Program-made: the position numbers and the translations under genes
Assembly: GCA_964561605.1 (NCBI GenBank)
Contig: CAZLQD010000010.1
Span: 175,665-239,664, forward strand
DNA length: 64,000 nt
Origin: JALUZX01 sp964561605
GTDB taxonomy: Bacteria > Planctomycetota > UBA1135 > JALUZX01
Direction: 5' to 3'
In this document: piece by piece, positions 1 to 8,889 of the stretch
Layout: the number at the start of each line of letters is the position of its first letter
How positions within the stretch are numbered: position 1 is the stretch's first letter
Notes under the pieces: generated by a model
The model's input: the letters and a program-made list of their open reading frames with translations, nothing else
Database searches by the model: none
Told to the model about the DNA's origin: nothing

Positions 1-325
1 CCCGCATCGGCCCGGACTGCCTTTGCGGTGGGACAGGCCCGGCAATCGCCTCCGCAACCTGGATTCCCTGAAATCCGCGTCACCCTACCCTCCCAATGCC
101 TTGGATTTCCCGTCCGAACGGCCCGGGAGGGAGGCTTCTTTCCCTAACTGGAAAATTTTTTCCCTGACGACCGGATCATTCCCGGCCGCCCCATCGCCCG
201 GGCGTTCCCTGACAGGCCCGCCCATCTTCCCGGAAAGGTCCCCCTCCAAACCCCGCCTTTGCCTTGCTCCCCTCCTTCACCTAGGATCGTCGCCTCGAAA
301 CCAGAACGAAGGACGAAACAAGCCC
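1..325. other. Upstream region of ndk, no gene seen
   Basis: The frame of ndk stays open through this stretch, but the translation is proline/arginine-rich and has no recognisable content, so I treat it as non-coding. The only support I see for function is a candidate promoter at 259-287. The window edge cuts whatever lies further left. Confidence 0.5.
259..287 (+). promoter_or_regulatory. Candidate sigma-70-type promoter for ndk
   Basis: TTGCCT at 259-264, a 17-nt spacer, and TAGGAT at 282-287 match TTGACA/TATAAT at four of six positions each with ideal spacing. The -10 ends 38 nt before the ndk ATG. A similar TAGG-type -10 recurs before the TPR gene at 19539. Prediction by eye only. Confidence 0.4.
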
Positions 326-799
326 ATGGAACGGACACTCATTCTCTTCAAACCCGACGCCCTCCACAGGGGACTGGTAGGCAGGATCCTCTCCCGCTTC
401 GAGGAGAAGGGCCTCAAGATCTGCGGCCTCAAGATGATGCGGATCAGCAAGGACCTGGCCCACCGGCACTACGCCGCCCACAAGGACAAGCCCTTCTTCG
501 AAGGGCTGGTGCGCTACATGACGGGCTCCCCCGTGGTGGCGGCCGTCCTGGAAGGAAACGGGGCGATCGGGGTGGTGCGCAAGATGATGGGCGCCACCTT
601 CGGCTTCAACGCCGAACCGGGCACCATCCGGGGCGACTTCAGTTGTTCCACTTCCTACAACCTGGTCCACGGCTCGGACTCCCCCGAGTCGGCCGAGCGG
701 GAGATCGGCCTCTTCTTCGCCCCCGAGGAGCTCCAGGATTGGACTCCCGGTTACTTCTCCCTCGGTTATGACCCGGAGGAACTCCAGGGCGGCTCCTGA
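326..799 (+). CDS. ndk: Nucleoside-diphosphate kinase
   Basis: Cytosolic enzyme that moves the gamma-phosphate between nucleoside triphosphates and diphosphates through a phosphohistidine. The 157-aa product opens MERTLILFKPDAL, the classic NDK N-terminus, and carries the active-site block NLVHGSDSPESA, whose histidine is the phosphorylated residue. Length is slightly above the usual 140-150 aa because of a short C-terminal extension after the W-TPGYF-type end. The frame is open upstream to position 23, but the ATG at 326 begins exactly at the family N-terminus, so the longer version is rejected. First gene of a plus-strand run with rqcH, a lipoprotein and a GH97 enzyme. Identification is secure. 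Confidence 0.95.
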   Translation: MERTLILFKPDALHRGLVGRILSRFEEKGLKICGLKMMRISKDLAHRHYAAHKDKPFFEGLVRYMTGSPVVAAVLEGNGAIGVVRKMMGATFGFNAEPGTIRGDFSCSTSYNLVHGSDSPESAEREIGLFFAPEELQDWTPGYFSLGYDPEELQGGS

Positions 800-815
800 T
801 CCTGATCCCTGCAAG

Positions 816-2345
816 GTGAAGGACTTCACCTCCCGGATGCTGGCCCTCCTGGTGGAGGAGATCGGCCCCGAACTGGAAGGCTGGATCCTCCGGGAGGTAT
901 CGGCCCACAAGGATTTCCCCGGGGACCTTCTTCTCTTCTTCCACCCCCCCGGTGATCCCGGGGGAAGGCCCCGTTGCCTGCGGGCCGTCGTGGAGAAGGG
1001 AAGGGCCAGGCTCCACCTGGAATACACCCCCAGGCCCGCCAAGGAGGCCCATCCCAGGATCCGGACCCTCTCGGCCCGCCTGGAAGGGAGGCCCCTGGAA
1101 GGGATCGCGGCCCCTCCGGGGGAGAGGATGTGCCGCCTCCTCTTCGGCCGGGGGGAGGATCCTCCCCGGAGCCTGGAACTCCTCTTCGAGTTCTTTCCCC
1201 CGGGGAACTGGGTCCTCCTGGACCCGGAGGGAAGGATCAAGCTCTGCTCCGCCGAGAGGAAGGGGGCCCGAAAAATCCGGCCGGGGGAAATCTACGTCCC
1301 GCCGCCACCCGGACCGGCCCGGCCTCCCGCCGGGGAGCTTCCTCCCTGGTTCCCCCGGGAGAAGGGCCGCCGCAACAGGGCCGCCGCCGGAGAGTCCGCC
1401 GCCCGGGACGAGGAGATCCTCCGGGAAAAGGGAAAGGCCCGCCTCAGGGCGGCCCTGGAAAAAGCCCTGGCCAAGGCGAGGGGGAGGGTGAAGGCCCTGG
1501 AGTCCCAACTGGAACGGACGGCCGAGGCCGAGTCCCTCCGCCGCAGGGCGGAGCTCCTCAAGGCCAACCTCCACCAGATTCCCACTGGCGCAAATGAAGT
1601 GGAGGTGAGGGACTGGTTCGATCCCTCCCTCCCCCTGGTCCGGATCCCCCTCGATCCTTCCCGCCCGCCCAGGGAGGTCATGGAGGACCTCTTCAGGAAG
1701 GCCCGCCGCCTGGAAAAGGGCAGGCCCATGGTGGAGGCCCGCCTCGCCGAAGCCAGGGAACTGGCCGGCACGGCCGAGAAGGCCCTGGAACTGGCATCCC
1801 GGGAGGAAGGCCCCCCCGGAGAGGAGCTGGAGCCCCTCCTGGCCGTCCTGGAGAGGGAGAAGTTCCTCCCCCGCCGGGAACCCTCGAAGAAGGCCCCTCC
1901 CCCCAGGGAGGAGAGGAAGATCGCAAAGGCCTCCGGAGGGGAACGTTTCCGGAGGTTCACATCCAAGGAGGGCCTTCCCATCCTCGTGGGAAGGGACAAG
2001 CGCCAGAACGACGTCCTCACCCTCCGGGTGGCCCGGGGAAACGATCTCTGGCTTCACGTGGGAGGCGGAGAAGGAGGTTCCCACGTGGTCGTCCGGGTGC
2101 CGAAGGGGAAGCAGGCCGGCGAGGAGACCCTCCTGGACGCGGCCCACCTGGCTGTATACTACTCCAAGTCCAGGGGAAGGCCCTTCGTGGAGGTCGTATG
2201 GACACAGCGCAAATGGGTCCGGAAGCCCAAGGGGCTCCCTCCCGGGAGGGTCCTGGTGGATCGGTTCAAGACCATGAAGCTCCGTTTCGACGAAGACCGC
2301 CTGCGAAGGCTCCTCGCCACGGCCGCCGGAGGGGAGGGGCCGTGA
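816..2345 (+). CDS. rqcH: RqcH/NFACT family ribosome quality-control protein
   Basis: Bacterial Rqc2/NEMF homologue (older name: fibronectin-binding protein A family). In Bacillus it binds obstructed 50S subunits and recruits tRNA-Ala to add alanine tails. The C-terminal third holds the NFACT-R (DUF814) domain, with GRDKRQNDVLTL, ARGNDLWLHV, GSHVVVRVPKG and DAAHLAVYYSKSRG. The middle is a basic coiled coil rich in Lys, Arg and Glu. The N-terminal NFACT-N domain is recognisable but divergent: the usual Asp-Arg dyad appears as PGERM, with Glu for Asp. I chose the GTG at 816 (509 aa), 16 nt after the ndk stop. An ATG at 768 would add 16 residues and overlap ndk by 32 bp; neither has a strong ribosome-binding site. 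The stop overlaps the next gene as GTGA. Confidence 0.85.
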   Translation: MKDFTSRMLALLVEEIGPELEGWILREVSAHKDFPGDLLLFFHPPGDPGGRPRCLRAVVEKGRARLHLEYTPRPAKEAHPRIRTLSARLEGRPLEGIAAPPGERMCRLLFGRGEDPPRSLELLFEFFPPGNWVLLDPEGRIKLCSAERKGARKIRPGEIYVPPPPGPARPPAGELPPWFPREKGRRNRAAAGESAARDEEILREKGKARLRAALEKALAKARGRVKALESQLERTAEAESLRRRAELLKANLHQIPTGANEVEVRDWFDPSLPLVRIPLDPSRPPREVMEDLFRKARRLEKGRPMVEARLAEARELAGTAEKALELASREEGPPGEELEPLLAVLEREKFLPRREPSKKAPPPREERKIAKASGGERFRRFTSKEGLPILVGRDKRQNDVLTLRVARGNDLWLHVGGGEGGSHVVVRVPKGKQAGEETLLDAAHLAVYYSKSRGRPFVEVVWTQRKWVRKPKGLPPGRVLVDRFKTMKLRFDEDRLRRLLATAAGGEGP

Positions 2346-4072
2346 AGGCCGCCGCCCCGGTCCTCTCCGCCCTCTTTCTCCTCCTGGGGGGGTGTTTCCA
2401 GCCGCCCGTACCCACCGTCGAACCGCCCCGCATCCGGCCCGCCCTGGGCCGTTGGGAAAGGAGCGGGGAAAAGACCTGGCGCCACCGGGGCGGGAACGAA
2501 GGAGTCCTCCTCCTCCCCTGGCGCCCCCCCCTCCGCCTGGAAGTGGAGATCCTCCCCGGACCGGGGTGCCGGGCCGCCGGGATCCTGGCCGGCTACAAAG
2601 GCCCCAGGGACACCCAGGCCGTCCTCGCCTTTCCCCCCCCCCGTTGCCGGGCCGCCTATATTCGCTGGGAGGATTCCGGAAGGATCGCGCCCCCCACGGC
2701 GGTCCTACCCCTGGAGGAAGCCCGGTGGAAGGAGGGCTTCCGCCTCGCCCTGGAGGTCCGGCGGGACTCTCTGCGGGCCTCCCTCGAAGGGGCCGGACCG
2801 GGCATGACCTGGCTTCCGCCCCTTCCCCTCCTGGGGAAGATCGCCCTCTACGCCGACGGACCGGCCCGGTTCGTCCTCTCCGGAAAAGGTCCCGCCCCCG
2901 CCCCACCACCGCCGCCCGATCCTTCCCGGATCTGGTCCCGCTTCGCCCGCCCATCCCCGGGAGGAGCCGGGAGGGCCGCCGCCCGACTTGTGGAGCGTTC
3001 CCTCTCCGTCCTGAGGAGGTTCAAGCGCCTCTCCCCCAGGGAGGGGGTTCCGGCCTGGTTCTGGACGGGAGAGCCTCTCTTCCGGGAGGCTCTGGCCGCC
3101 TGGGCGGCCGAGAGGCCTCCCCTCTCCTCCACTCCCCGCCAGGAGGCTCTCCGCCTCCTGGACCTCCTCGCCCTGTGGTCCTGCCAGCCCGGGAAACAAG
3201 CGGCACGAACCCGGGAGCGCCTCCAGGAGGTCGCCCTCGGGCTCGCCGGCTCCAGGAAGGCCGGCGGCCTCTGGGAAGGGGCGGACAAGGATCCCCTGGG
3301 AAACTGGATCCTCCCGGGGAGGGCCCTCCTGGCATCCCTCCCCCGGCTCCGGGGCGCCGGGAGGAACCGGGCCTTCCAGGCCTGGCGGACCGCCATGAAC
3401 CGGATGGTCGAGGCCTTCCTCCCGGGGAAGGAAGGCCCCCCCCGGGCCCGGGGCTGGTCCACCAGAGTCCTCCTGGAGGCCGGCCTCTTCCTGGCCGAGT
3501 CCACCTCCCGGAGGGCCGCCCTGTCCACCACATTGAATACCCTCGAGCGCCTTCTCGAGGAAAGGAGGCTCGTCGAGGAGAAGGACGGCCTGTCCCTGGT
3601 GGAGAGGGACGGAAAGACCGATCCCTTCCTGGACCTCCTGTGGGCCAGGCTCCTCCCAAGCCTTGGAAGGGGAGCCGTGAAGGAAGGATACAGGGAAGCG
3701 GCCCGCCGTGTGGCCGCCCGGGCGGCGGGAAGAATGGAAGGAAGGCCCCTTCCCTTCTCGCTTCTGCGGGACCTCTTCCGCCGGGTCCCGGAACTCGCCC
3801 CGCCGGGCACCCTGGCCATCCTGGACTCCACGGGCCGTGTTCTCTCCATCCTCAAGGACGGGACGACCCTCTCCTGGACCACAGCGGGCCCTTCCACCGA
3901 GACCGTCCTGACCGCCTTCCCCCGCCTCGTCTCGAAGGAAGAAGGAGAGGTACGGACCTTCCGGGGCCCCCTCTTGGAAATCCTCCACGAGAAAACCCGG
4001 GTGGTCCTTCACACCGCCCCCGACCCTGGTTCCCGGAAACCCCCTTCATCCCCGAGAGGTAGTATGCGATGA
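2342..4072 (+). CDS. Predicted lipoprotein of unknown function
   Basis: A 576-aa product starting at a GTG that overlaps the rqcH stop (GTGA). It begins VKAAAPVLSALFLLLGGCFQ, a textbook lipoprotein signal with the lipobox ending at Cys18, so I expect a membrane-anchored periplasmic protein. The longer frame from 2198 lacks this logic. Residues about 40-190 look beta-rich, with alternating hydrophobics as in laminin-G-like or glycoside-binding folds. The remainder is helical, Arg/Leu-rich and unlike anything I can name, and it ends in a small beta-type segment. The stop overlaps the GH97 start (ATGA), suggesting translational coupling and perhaps a joint role in polysaccharide handling. That is inference from position only. 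Confidence 0.7.
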   Translation: MKAAAPVLSALFLLLGGCFQPPVPTVEPPRIRPALGRWERSGEKTWRHRGGNEGVLLLPWRPPLRLEVEILPGPGCRAAGILAGYKGPRDTQAVLAFPPPRCRAAYIRWEDSGRIAPPTAVLPLEEARWKEGFRLALEVRRDSLRASLEGAGPGMTWLPPLPLLGKIALYADGPARFVLSGKGPAPAPPPPPDPSRIWSRFARPSPGGAGRAAARLVERSLSVLRRFKRLSPREGVPAWFWTGEPLFREALAAWAAERPPLSSTPRQEALRLLDLLALWSCQPGKQAARTRERLQEVALGLAGSRKAGGLWEGADKDPLGNWILPGRALLASLPRLRGAGRNRAFQAWRTAMNRMVEAFLPGKEGPPRARGWSTRVLLEAGLFLAESTSRRAALSTTLNTLERLLEERRLVEEKDGLSLVERDGKTDPFLDLLWARLLPSLGRGAVKEGYREAARRVAARAAGRMEGRPLPFSLLRDLFRRVPELAPPGTLAILDSTGRVLSILKDGTTLSWTTAGPSTETVLTAFPRLVSKEEGEVRTFRGPLLEILHEKTRVVLHTAPDPGSRKPPSSPRGSMR

Positions 4073-5925
4073 AACCCACCAAAAGAAGCCTTTCCCTCGT
4101 CCTGGCCCTTCTCACCGCCACAGGAGTCCTTCGGGCCGAGTCCCGGACCTGGCAGGTCCCTCCCATCGAGGAGGGTCCCGGGATCGTGGTACGCCTGGAC
4201 GAATTGGGATCCCTCTACTGGAAGGTCCTCCTCCGGGGAAGGACCATCCTGGCCGAATCCCCCCTGGGCCTCCGACTCTGGGGAAAGGAGGGGAATTTCC
4301 TCCGGGGACTGGCCTTCCAGAAGGCGGACAGGCGCCCCGTCCTCGAGCGTTTCACCCTCACCACGGGAAAGCGCCTGGTCAACGAATACCGGTTCAACGA
4401 ACTGAGGCTGACCTTCAAGAACGAAGGGGGAAGGGAACTTGTCCTCGTCTTCCGGACCGCCCGGGACGGAGCGGCCTTCCGCTACATCCTCCCCGGGAAA
4501 GGTGTGATCCTGGTGGAGCGGGAGAGGACCTTCTTCCGTTTCCCCCGGGGAACCCGGGCCTGGATCCTCCCCTGGAAGCGGAACTACGAGCAACTCTTCC
4601 AGGAAGGGGAACTGGGCAAGGATTTCCAGGCCGGTCGATACGGCCTCCCCTTGCTCGTGAAGGCCCCGGGTGAGGGGAACACATGGGCCCTCATCCACGA
4701 AGCCGACCTGGGCGGGGAATACGCCGCAGCCAACCTCTCCATCCTGGATCCCTCGAAACCCGAGCTGGAGATCTTCCTCCCCGTTCCGCCCATCCGGGAC
4801 GAGGCCCCCCTTGCCGCACCGTGGCGGGTGATCCTGGCGGGCGGCCTGGGGGACATCGTGGAATCCACCCTGATCGAGGCCCTGAGCAGGCCTTCCGAGG
4901 CGAAGGACACATCCTGGATCCGGCCGGGCAAGTGCGCCTGGTCCTGGTGGTCCGAGTCCAGGAGCCCCCACAGCCTGGAGAAGCAGAAGGCCTTCGTGGA
5001 TTTCGCCGCCTCGCTGGGCTGGCCCTACTGCCTGGTGGACGAGGGCTGGAGGGACCACGACTGGGTGCCCGAGCTGATCCGTTACGCCCGGGCGAAAGGA
5101 GTGTCCATCCTCCTCTGGACCCGTTGGACCGACCTGGACACCCCGGAAAAGCGCAAGAAGGAACTCTCCCTCTGGAAGAAGTGGGGCGTCGCCGGGATCA
5201 AGGTGGACTTCATGGACCGGGACGACCAGGAGATGACAGCCTTCTACGACGCCGTCACCAAGGCGGCCCTGGCCGAGAAGCTCCTCATCAACTTCCACGG
5301 CGCCATCCCGCCCAGGGGCGAGAGGAGGCGCTTCCCCAACCTGATGACCCGGGAGGGCGTCCTGGGGGCCGAGCACTACAAGTGGAGCAAGCGCCCCACG
5401 CCGGAGCACAACTGCCTCCTCCCCTTCACTCGCAACGCCGTCGGCCCCATGGACTACACGCCCGTCACCTTCTCGGCCAAGACCAGGCGTACCACCGCCG
5501 GCCACGAGCTGGCCCTCGCCGTCGTCTTCGAATCCGGCATCCAACATTTCGCCGATTCCCCCCGGGTCTACGACTCGGCCCCCTACAAGGCGGGCCTGGA
5601 CCTGCTCCGCCAGGTGCCCGTCGCATGGGACGAGACCCGCTTCCTGGCAGGCTATCCCGGGAAATTCGTGGCCCTGGCACGCCGCAAGGGGAAGACCTGG
5701 TACGTGGGAATCATCGCGGCCGGGAACCCCGTGCAGCGGGGCAAGAGGATGGGCGTATCCCTCTCCCGTTTCCTCTCCAGAGGATCCTGGAAGGTGGAGG
5801 CCTACGGCGACGCGCCCGGGAGGGAAGGCATCGAAAAGGAGACCTTCACCACCGACGCCGCCCGCCGGTTCTTCCCGAAACTGAAGAAGAACGGCGGCCT
5901 GGTCATGGTCTTCAAGCCCCTGTAG
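4069..5925 (+). CDS. Glycoside hydrolase family 97, secreted
   Basis: A 618-aa protein with a signal peptide (residues 1-23, cut after LRA) and the three-part GH97 layout: N-terminal beta-sandwich, (beta/alpha)8 barrel from about residue 280 to 510, and a C-terminal beta domain. Typical GH97 blocks are present: WSWWSE, DEGW, GIKVDFMDRDDQ, NFHGAIPPRGERR, PNLMTREGVLGAEHYKW. Family members are alpha-glucosidases (SusB type, inverting, Glu base) or alpha-galactosidases (retaining, Asp nucleophile). Asp380 in KVDF sits where the retaining branch has its nucleophile, so a retaining alpha-galactosidase-like activity is more likely, though substrate is not certain. Starts at ATG 4069 overlapping the lipoprotein stop. 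Converges on aconitase with a hairpin terminator between them. Confidence 0.88.
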   Translation: MKPTKRSLSLVLALLTATGVLRAESRTWQVPPIEEGPGIVVRLDELGSLYWKVLLRGRTILAESPLGLRLWGKEGNFLRGLAFQKADRRPVLERFTLTTGKRLVNEYRFNELRLTFKNEGGRELVLVFRTARDGAAFRYILPGKGVILVERERTFFRFPRGTRAWILPWKRNYEQLFQEGELGKDFQAGRYGLPLLVKAPGEGNTWALIHEADLGGEYAAANLSILDPSKPELEIFLPVPPIRDEAPLAAPWRVILAGGLGDIVESTLIEALSRPSEAKDTSWIRPGKCAWSWWSESRSPHSLEKQKAFVDFAASLGWPYCLVDEGWRDHDWVPELIRYARAKGVSILLWTRWTDLDTPEKRKKELSLWKKWGVAGIKVDFMDRDDQEMTAFYDAVTKAALAEKLLINFHGAIPPRGERRRFPNLMTREGVLGAEHYKWSKRPTPEHNCLLPFTRNAVGPMDYTPVTFSAKTRRTTAGHELALAVVFESGIQHFADSPRVYDSAPYKAGLDLLRQVPVAWDETRFLAGYPGKFVALARRKGKTWYVGIIAAGNPVQRGKRMGVSLSRFLSRGSWKVEAYGDAPGREGIEKETFTTDAARRFFPKLKKNGGLVMVFKPL

Positions 5926-5966
5926 GCCCGTGGGAAAGAGCGGGAGGGGGAAGTCCCGCGTATACG

Positions 5967-6008
5967 AAGGGGAGGCCGGCGGACCCGGGGCCCGCCGCCT
6001 CCCCTTTT
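5967..6008. terminator. Hairpin terminator between GH97 and aconitase
   Basis: GGGGAGG (5969-5975) pairs with CCTCCCC (5998-6004), and GGCGG (5978-5982) pairs with CCGCC (5992-5996) around a 9-nt loop. TTTT follows on the plus strand. It lies between convergent stops at 5925 and 6035, so it could serve both strands, though the minus-strand U-run is only two bases. Confidence 0.6.
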
Positions 6009-6034
6009 CGTGCCCCCCCCTCTCCCGGCGGCTC

Positions 6035-8749
6035 TCAGTCCTTCAGGAACCGCCTCTGGACGGTCTGCAGGATCCCGCCGTTCCTGTAGTATTCCACCTC
6101 GATGGGGGAATCGAGGCGGCACCTCAGGGTGATCGTCCTGGTCTTTCCATCCTCGCCGGCCACATCCACCTTCACGTCCTGGGCGGGCCGGAGGGAGTCG
6201 TCCACGTGGATCGTGTAGACCTCCTTGCCCGTGAGCCCCAGGGTCTCGGCGTCCTCCCCCTCCTTGAACTGCAGGGGAAGGACCCCCATTCCCACCAGGT
6301 TGCTCCTGTGGATCCTCTCGAAGGACTCGGCGATCACCGCCTTGATCCCCAGGAGTGCCGTGCCCTTGGCGGCCCAGTCCCTGCTGGAACCCATGCCGTA
6401 GTCCTTGCCGGCGAGGACGATCGTCGGGATTCCCGCGGCCTTGTACTCCTCCGCCGCATCGAAGATGAACTTCACCTTCCCGTCCAGGAAGGATGTGGTC
6501 CAGCCGCCTTCCGTGCCCGGCGCGAGCTGGTTGCGGAGCCGGATGTTCCCGAAGGTGCCCCGGGTCATGACCCGGTCGTTGCCCCGGCGGCTGCCGTAGG
6601 TGTTGAACTCTTCGGGCTTCACCCCCTTCTCCATGAGGTATCGCGCCGCCGGGCTCTCCAGGGGGATGGGACCGGCGGGGCTGATATGGTCGGTGGTGAC
6701 GCTGTCCCCCACCTTCACCAGGACCCGGGCCTTCTCGATGGGGACGATCGGCGGCGGTTCCAGGGGCATGTCCTTGAACAGGGGGATCTCCTGGATGTAG
6801 GTGCTGTCGGCCGGCCAATGGTAGAGTTCCCCCGACCCGGCGGGGATGGCGTTCCAGAGCTCGTTCTTCTCGAGGATCCCGTCGTAGTTCTCCTTGAACA
6901 TCTCGGGGGTGACGGCCTGGGAGAGGGCTTCCTGGATCTCCGCCGAGGTGGGCCAGACATCCTTCATGTAGACCGGTTTTCCGTCCTTGCCCGTCCCAAG
7001 AGGTTCCTTGAAGGGATCGAAGTCCACCGTCCCGGCCAGGGCGTAGGCCACCACCAGGGGCGGCGAGGCGAGGAAGTTCGCCTTGACGAAGGGGTTGACC
7101 CTTCCTTCGAAGTTCCGGTTCCCCGAAAGCACACCGGCGGCGACCAGGTCCCCCTCCTGAATGGCCTTCCGGACGGGGTCCGGAAGGGGCCCGCTGTTGC
7201 CGATGCAGGTGGTGCACCCGTATCCCACGACGGAGAAACCGAGCTTCTCCAGGTAGGGAAGGAGGCCCGCCTTGCGGAGATACTCCGTCACCACCCTGGA
7301 ACCCGGGGCGAGACTGGTCTTCACCCAGGGTTTGCGGGCCAGGCCGGCCTCGACGGCCTTCTTGGCCACGAGGCCCGCCCCCACGAGGACGAAGGGGTCG
7401 CTCGTGTTGGTGCAACTGGTGATGGCGGCGATGACCACCGCTCCGTGGCCGAGTTCCGCCTCCCCAGAGGGAAGGGCGGCCCGGGCCGTCCGCTTCGCCG
7501 CCTCTTCGTCCAGGGCGAAGCCCCTTTCCTCCACGGGGGCGGCGAGCATCTTCTTCCAGGCGGACTTCATCTCCTTGAGGAGGATCCTGTCCTGGGGCCT
7601 CTTGGGGCCGGCCATGCAGGGCTCCACCAGGGAGAGATCGAACTCCACCACCTCCTGGAACTCGGGATCTGGGGTTTCGCTCGTCCGGAACATGCCCTGG
7701 GCCTTGCAGTAGGCCTCCACCAGCTCCACCTGCTCCTCGGAACGGCCCGTCTGCCTGAGGAAATCCAAGGTGTTTCCGTCCACGGGGAAGAAGCCCATGG
7801 TGGCGCCGTACTCGGGGGCCATGTTGGCCAGCATGGCCCGGTCGGCCACGGTCATGCTCTCCAGGCCAGGGCCGAAGAACTCCACGAACTTGCCCACCAC
7901 GCCCTTGGCCCGAAGCACCTGGGTGAGCTTGAGGACCGCATCGGTGGGGGTGGTGCCTTCCGGGAGGCTCCCGGTGATCCTCACCCCCACCACGGGGGGA
8001 GGAAGCATGAAGATGGGCTGGTCCAGCATGACCGCCTCGGCCTCGATGCCCCCCACACCCCAACCGACGATCCCGAGTCCGTCGATCATTGTGGTATGGG
8101 AATCGGTCCCCACGAGGGAGTCGAAGAAGGCCGTGGGGACCCCGCCGATCTCCCGGGTCCGGACCACCTGGCCGAGCCACTCCAGGTTGACCTGGTGGAT
8201 GATGCCGCTTCCCGGAGGGATGACCCGGAAGTCCTGGAAGGCGTTCTGCCCCCACTTGAGGAACTCGTAGCGCTCCCGGTTGCGCTCGAACTCCTTCTCC
8301 ATGTTCTTCCGGACAGCCTGGGGGTCGTCGAAGTAGTCCACCTGGACGCTGTGGTCGATCACCAGGTCGGCCGGCACCTGGGGATTGATGCGCTTGGGAT
8401 CCTTACCGAAACGGGCCATGGCGCTACGCATGGCCGCCAGGTCCACCACGGCGGGCACGCCGGTGAAGTCCTGGAGGATCACCCGGGCCGGCTTGAAGGG
8501 GATCTCCTTGGGCTCGGGGGCCTTGGGGTCGTAGGCGGCCAGGGCCCGGACATTCTCCTGGGTCACCACCTTGCCGTCCTCGTTCCGCAGGAGGGACTCC
8601 AGGAGGACCCGAATGGAGAAAGGAAGGCGGGAGATCTTCCCCAACCCATCTTCTTCGAGTTTCCCCAGCCTGTAGTAGACGAAGGTCCCCGCCGAAGTCT
8701 CGAGTTCGCTGCGGGCGCCGAAGGAATCCAGGTTTCGCGTGTCGTTCAT
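6035..8749 (-). CDS. acnA: Aconitate hydratase (AcnA/IRP1 type)
   Basis: TCA-cycle enzyme interconverting citrate and isocitrate with a [4Fe-4S] cluster; AcnA-type proteins can also bind mRNA when the cluster is lost. The 904-aa length and full set of motifs match AcnA: LQDFTGVPAVVDLAAMR near residue 92, GTDSHTTMIDGLGIVGWGVGG (about 214-234), and cluster cysteines C446 in SCTNTS and C512/C515 in GYGCTTCIGNSG. The C-terminal swivel domain has GSRNWAAKG-like sequence (SSRDWAAKG) and FERIHRSNLVGMG. The ATG at 8749 is preceded by a G-rich possible ribosome-binding site. A TTGACA element lies upstream. Stands alone between a convergent GH97 gene and the protease gene. Identification is secure. Confidence 0.97.
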   Translation of the reverse strand: MNDTRNLDSFGARSELETSAGTFVYYRLGKLEEDGLGKISRLPFSIRVLLESLLRNEDGKVVTQENVRALAAYDPKAPEPKEIPFKPARVILQDFTGVPAVVDLAAMRSAMARFGKDPKRINPQVPADLVIDHSVQVDYFDDPQAVRKNMEKEFERNRERYEFLKWGQNAFQDFRVIPPGSGIIHQVNLEWLGQVVRTREIGGVPTAFFDSLVGTDSHTTMIDGLGIVGWGVGGIEAEAVMLDQPIFMLPPPVVGVRITGSLPEGTTPTDAVLKLTQVLRAKGVVGKFVEFFGPGLESMTVADRAMLANMAPEYGATMGFFPVDGNTLDFLRQTGRSEEQVELVEAYCKAQGMFRTSETPDPEFQEVVEFDLSLVEPCMAGPKRPQDRILLKEMKSAWKKMLAAPVEERGFALDEEAAKRTARAALPSGEAELGHGAVVIAAITSCTNTSDPFVLVGAGLVAKKAVEAGLARKPWVKTSLAPGSRVVTEYLRKAGLLPYLEKLGFSVVGYGCTTCIGNSGPLPDPVRKAIQEGDLVAAGVLSGNRNFEGRVNPFVKANFLASPPLVVAYALAGTVDFDPFKEPLGTGKDGKPVYMKDVWPTSAEIQEALSQAVTPEMFKENYDGILEKNELWNAIPAGSGELYHWPADSTYIQEIPLFKDMPLEPPPIVPIEKARVLVKVGDSVTTDHISPAGPIPLESPAARYLMEKGVKPEEFNTYGSRRGNDRVMTRGTFGNIRLRNQLAPGTEGGWTTSFLDGKVKFIFDAAEEYKAAGIPTIVLAGKDYGMGSSRDWAAKGTALLGIKAVIAESFERIHRSNLVGMGVLPLQFKEGEDAETLGLTGKEVYTIHVDDSLRPAQDVKVDVAGEDGKTRTITLRCRLDSPIEVEYYRNGGILQTVQRRFLKD

Positions 8750-8795
8750 GGCAGAATCCCCCTGGGGGTTCGGTCGTTTTCGGGTGAATTCCCGG

Positions 8796-8826
8796 CTATT
8801 GGGCGCCCCCGGCCCCTCCCTGTCAA
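8796..8826 (-). promoter_or_regulatory. Possible acnA promoter
   Basis: A perfect TTGACA -35 lies on the minus strand at 8826-8821. The best -10 downstream is CAATAG at 8801-8796, which is weak and spaced 19 nt. It sits 47-77 nt before the acnA ATG, directly after the protease-gene hairpin. Tentative. Confidence 0.3.
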
Positions 8827-8844
8827 GGAAGGAGCTCCCGGCCC

Positions 8845-8877
8845 GGCCCGGGACCGCCCCAACAGGGGCTCCCGGCC
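8845..8877 (-). terminator. Hairpin after the protease gene
   Basis: On the minus strand, just past the stop at 8890, GGCCGGGA pairs with TCCCGGGCC across one bulged base, and GCCCC pairs with GGGGC around a TGTT loop. No U-run follows, so it may be a Rho-independent terminator of the U-less type or only an mRNA 3' end. Confidence 0.4.
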
Positions 8878-8889
8878 CTTACGGCAGGA

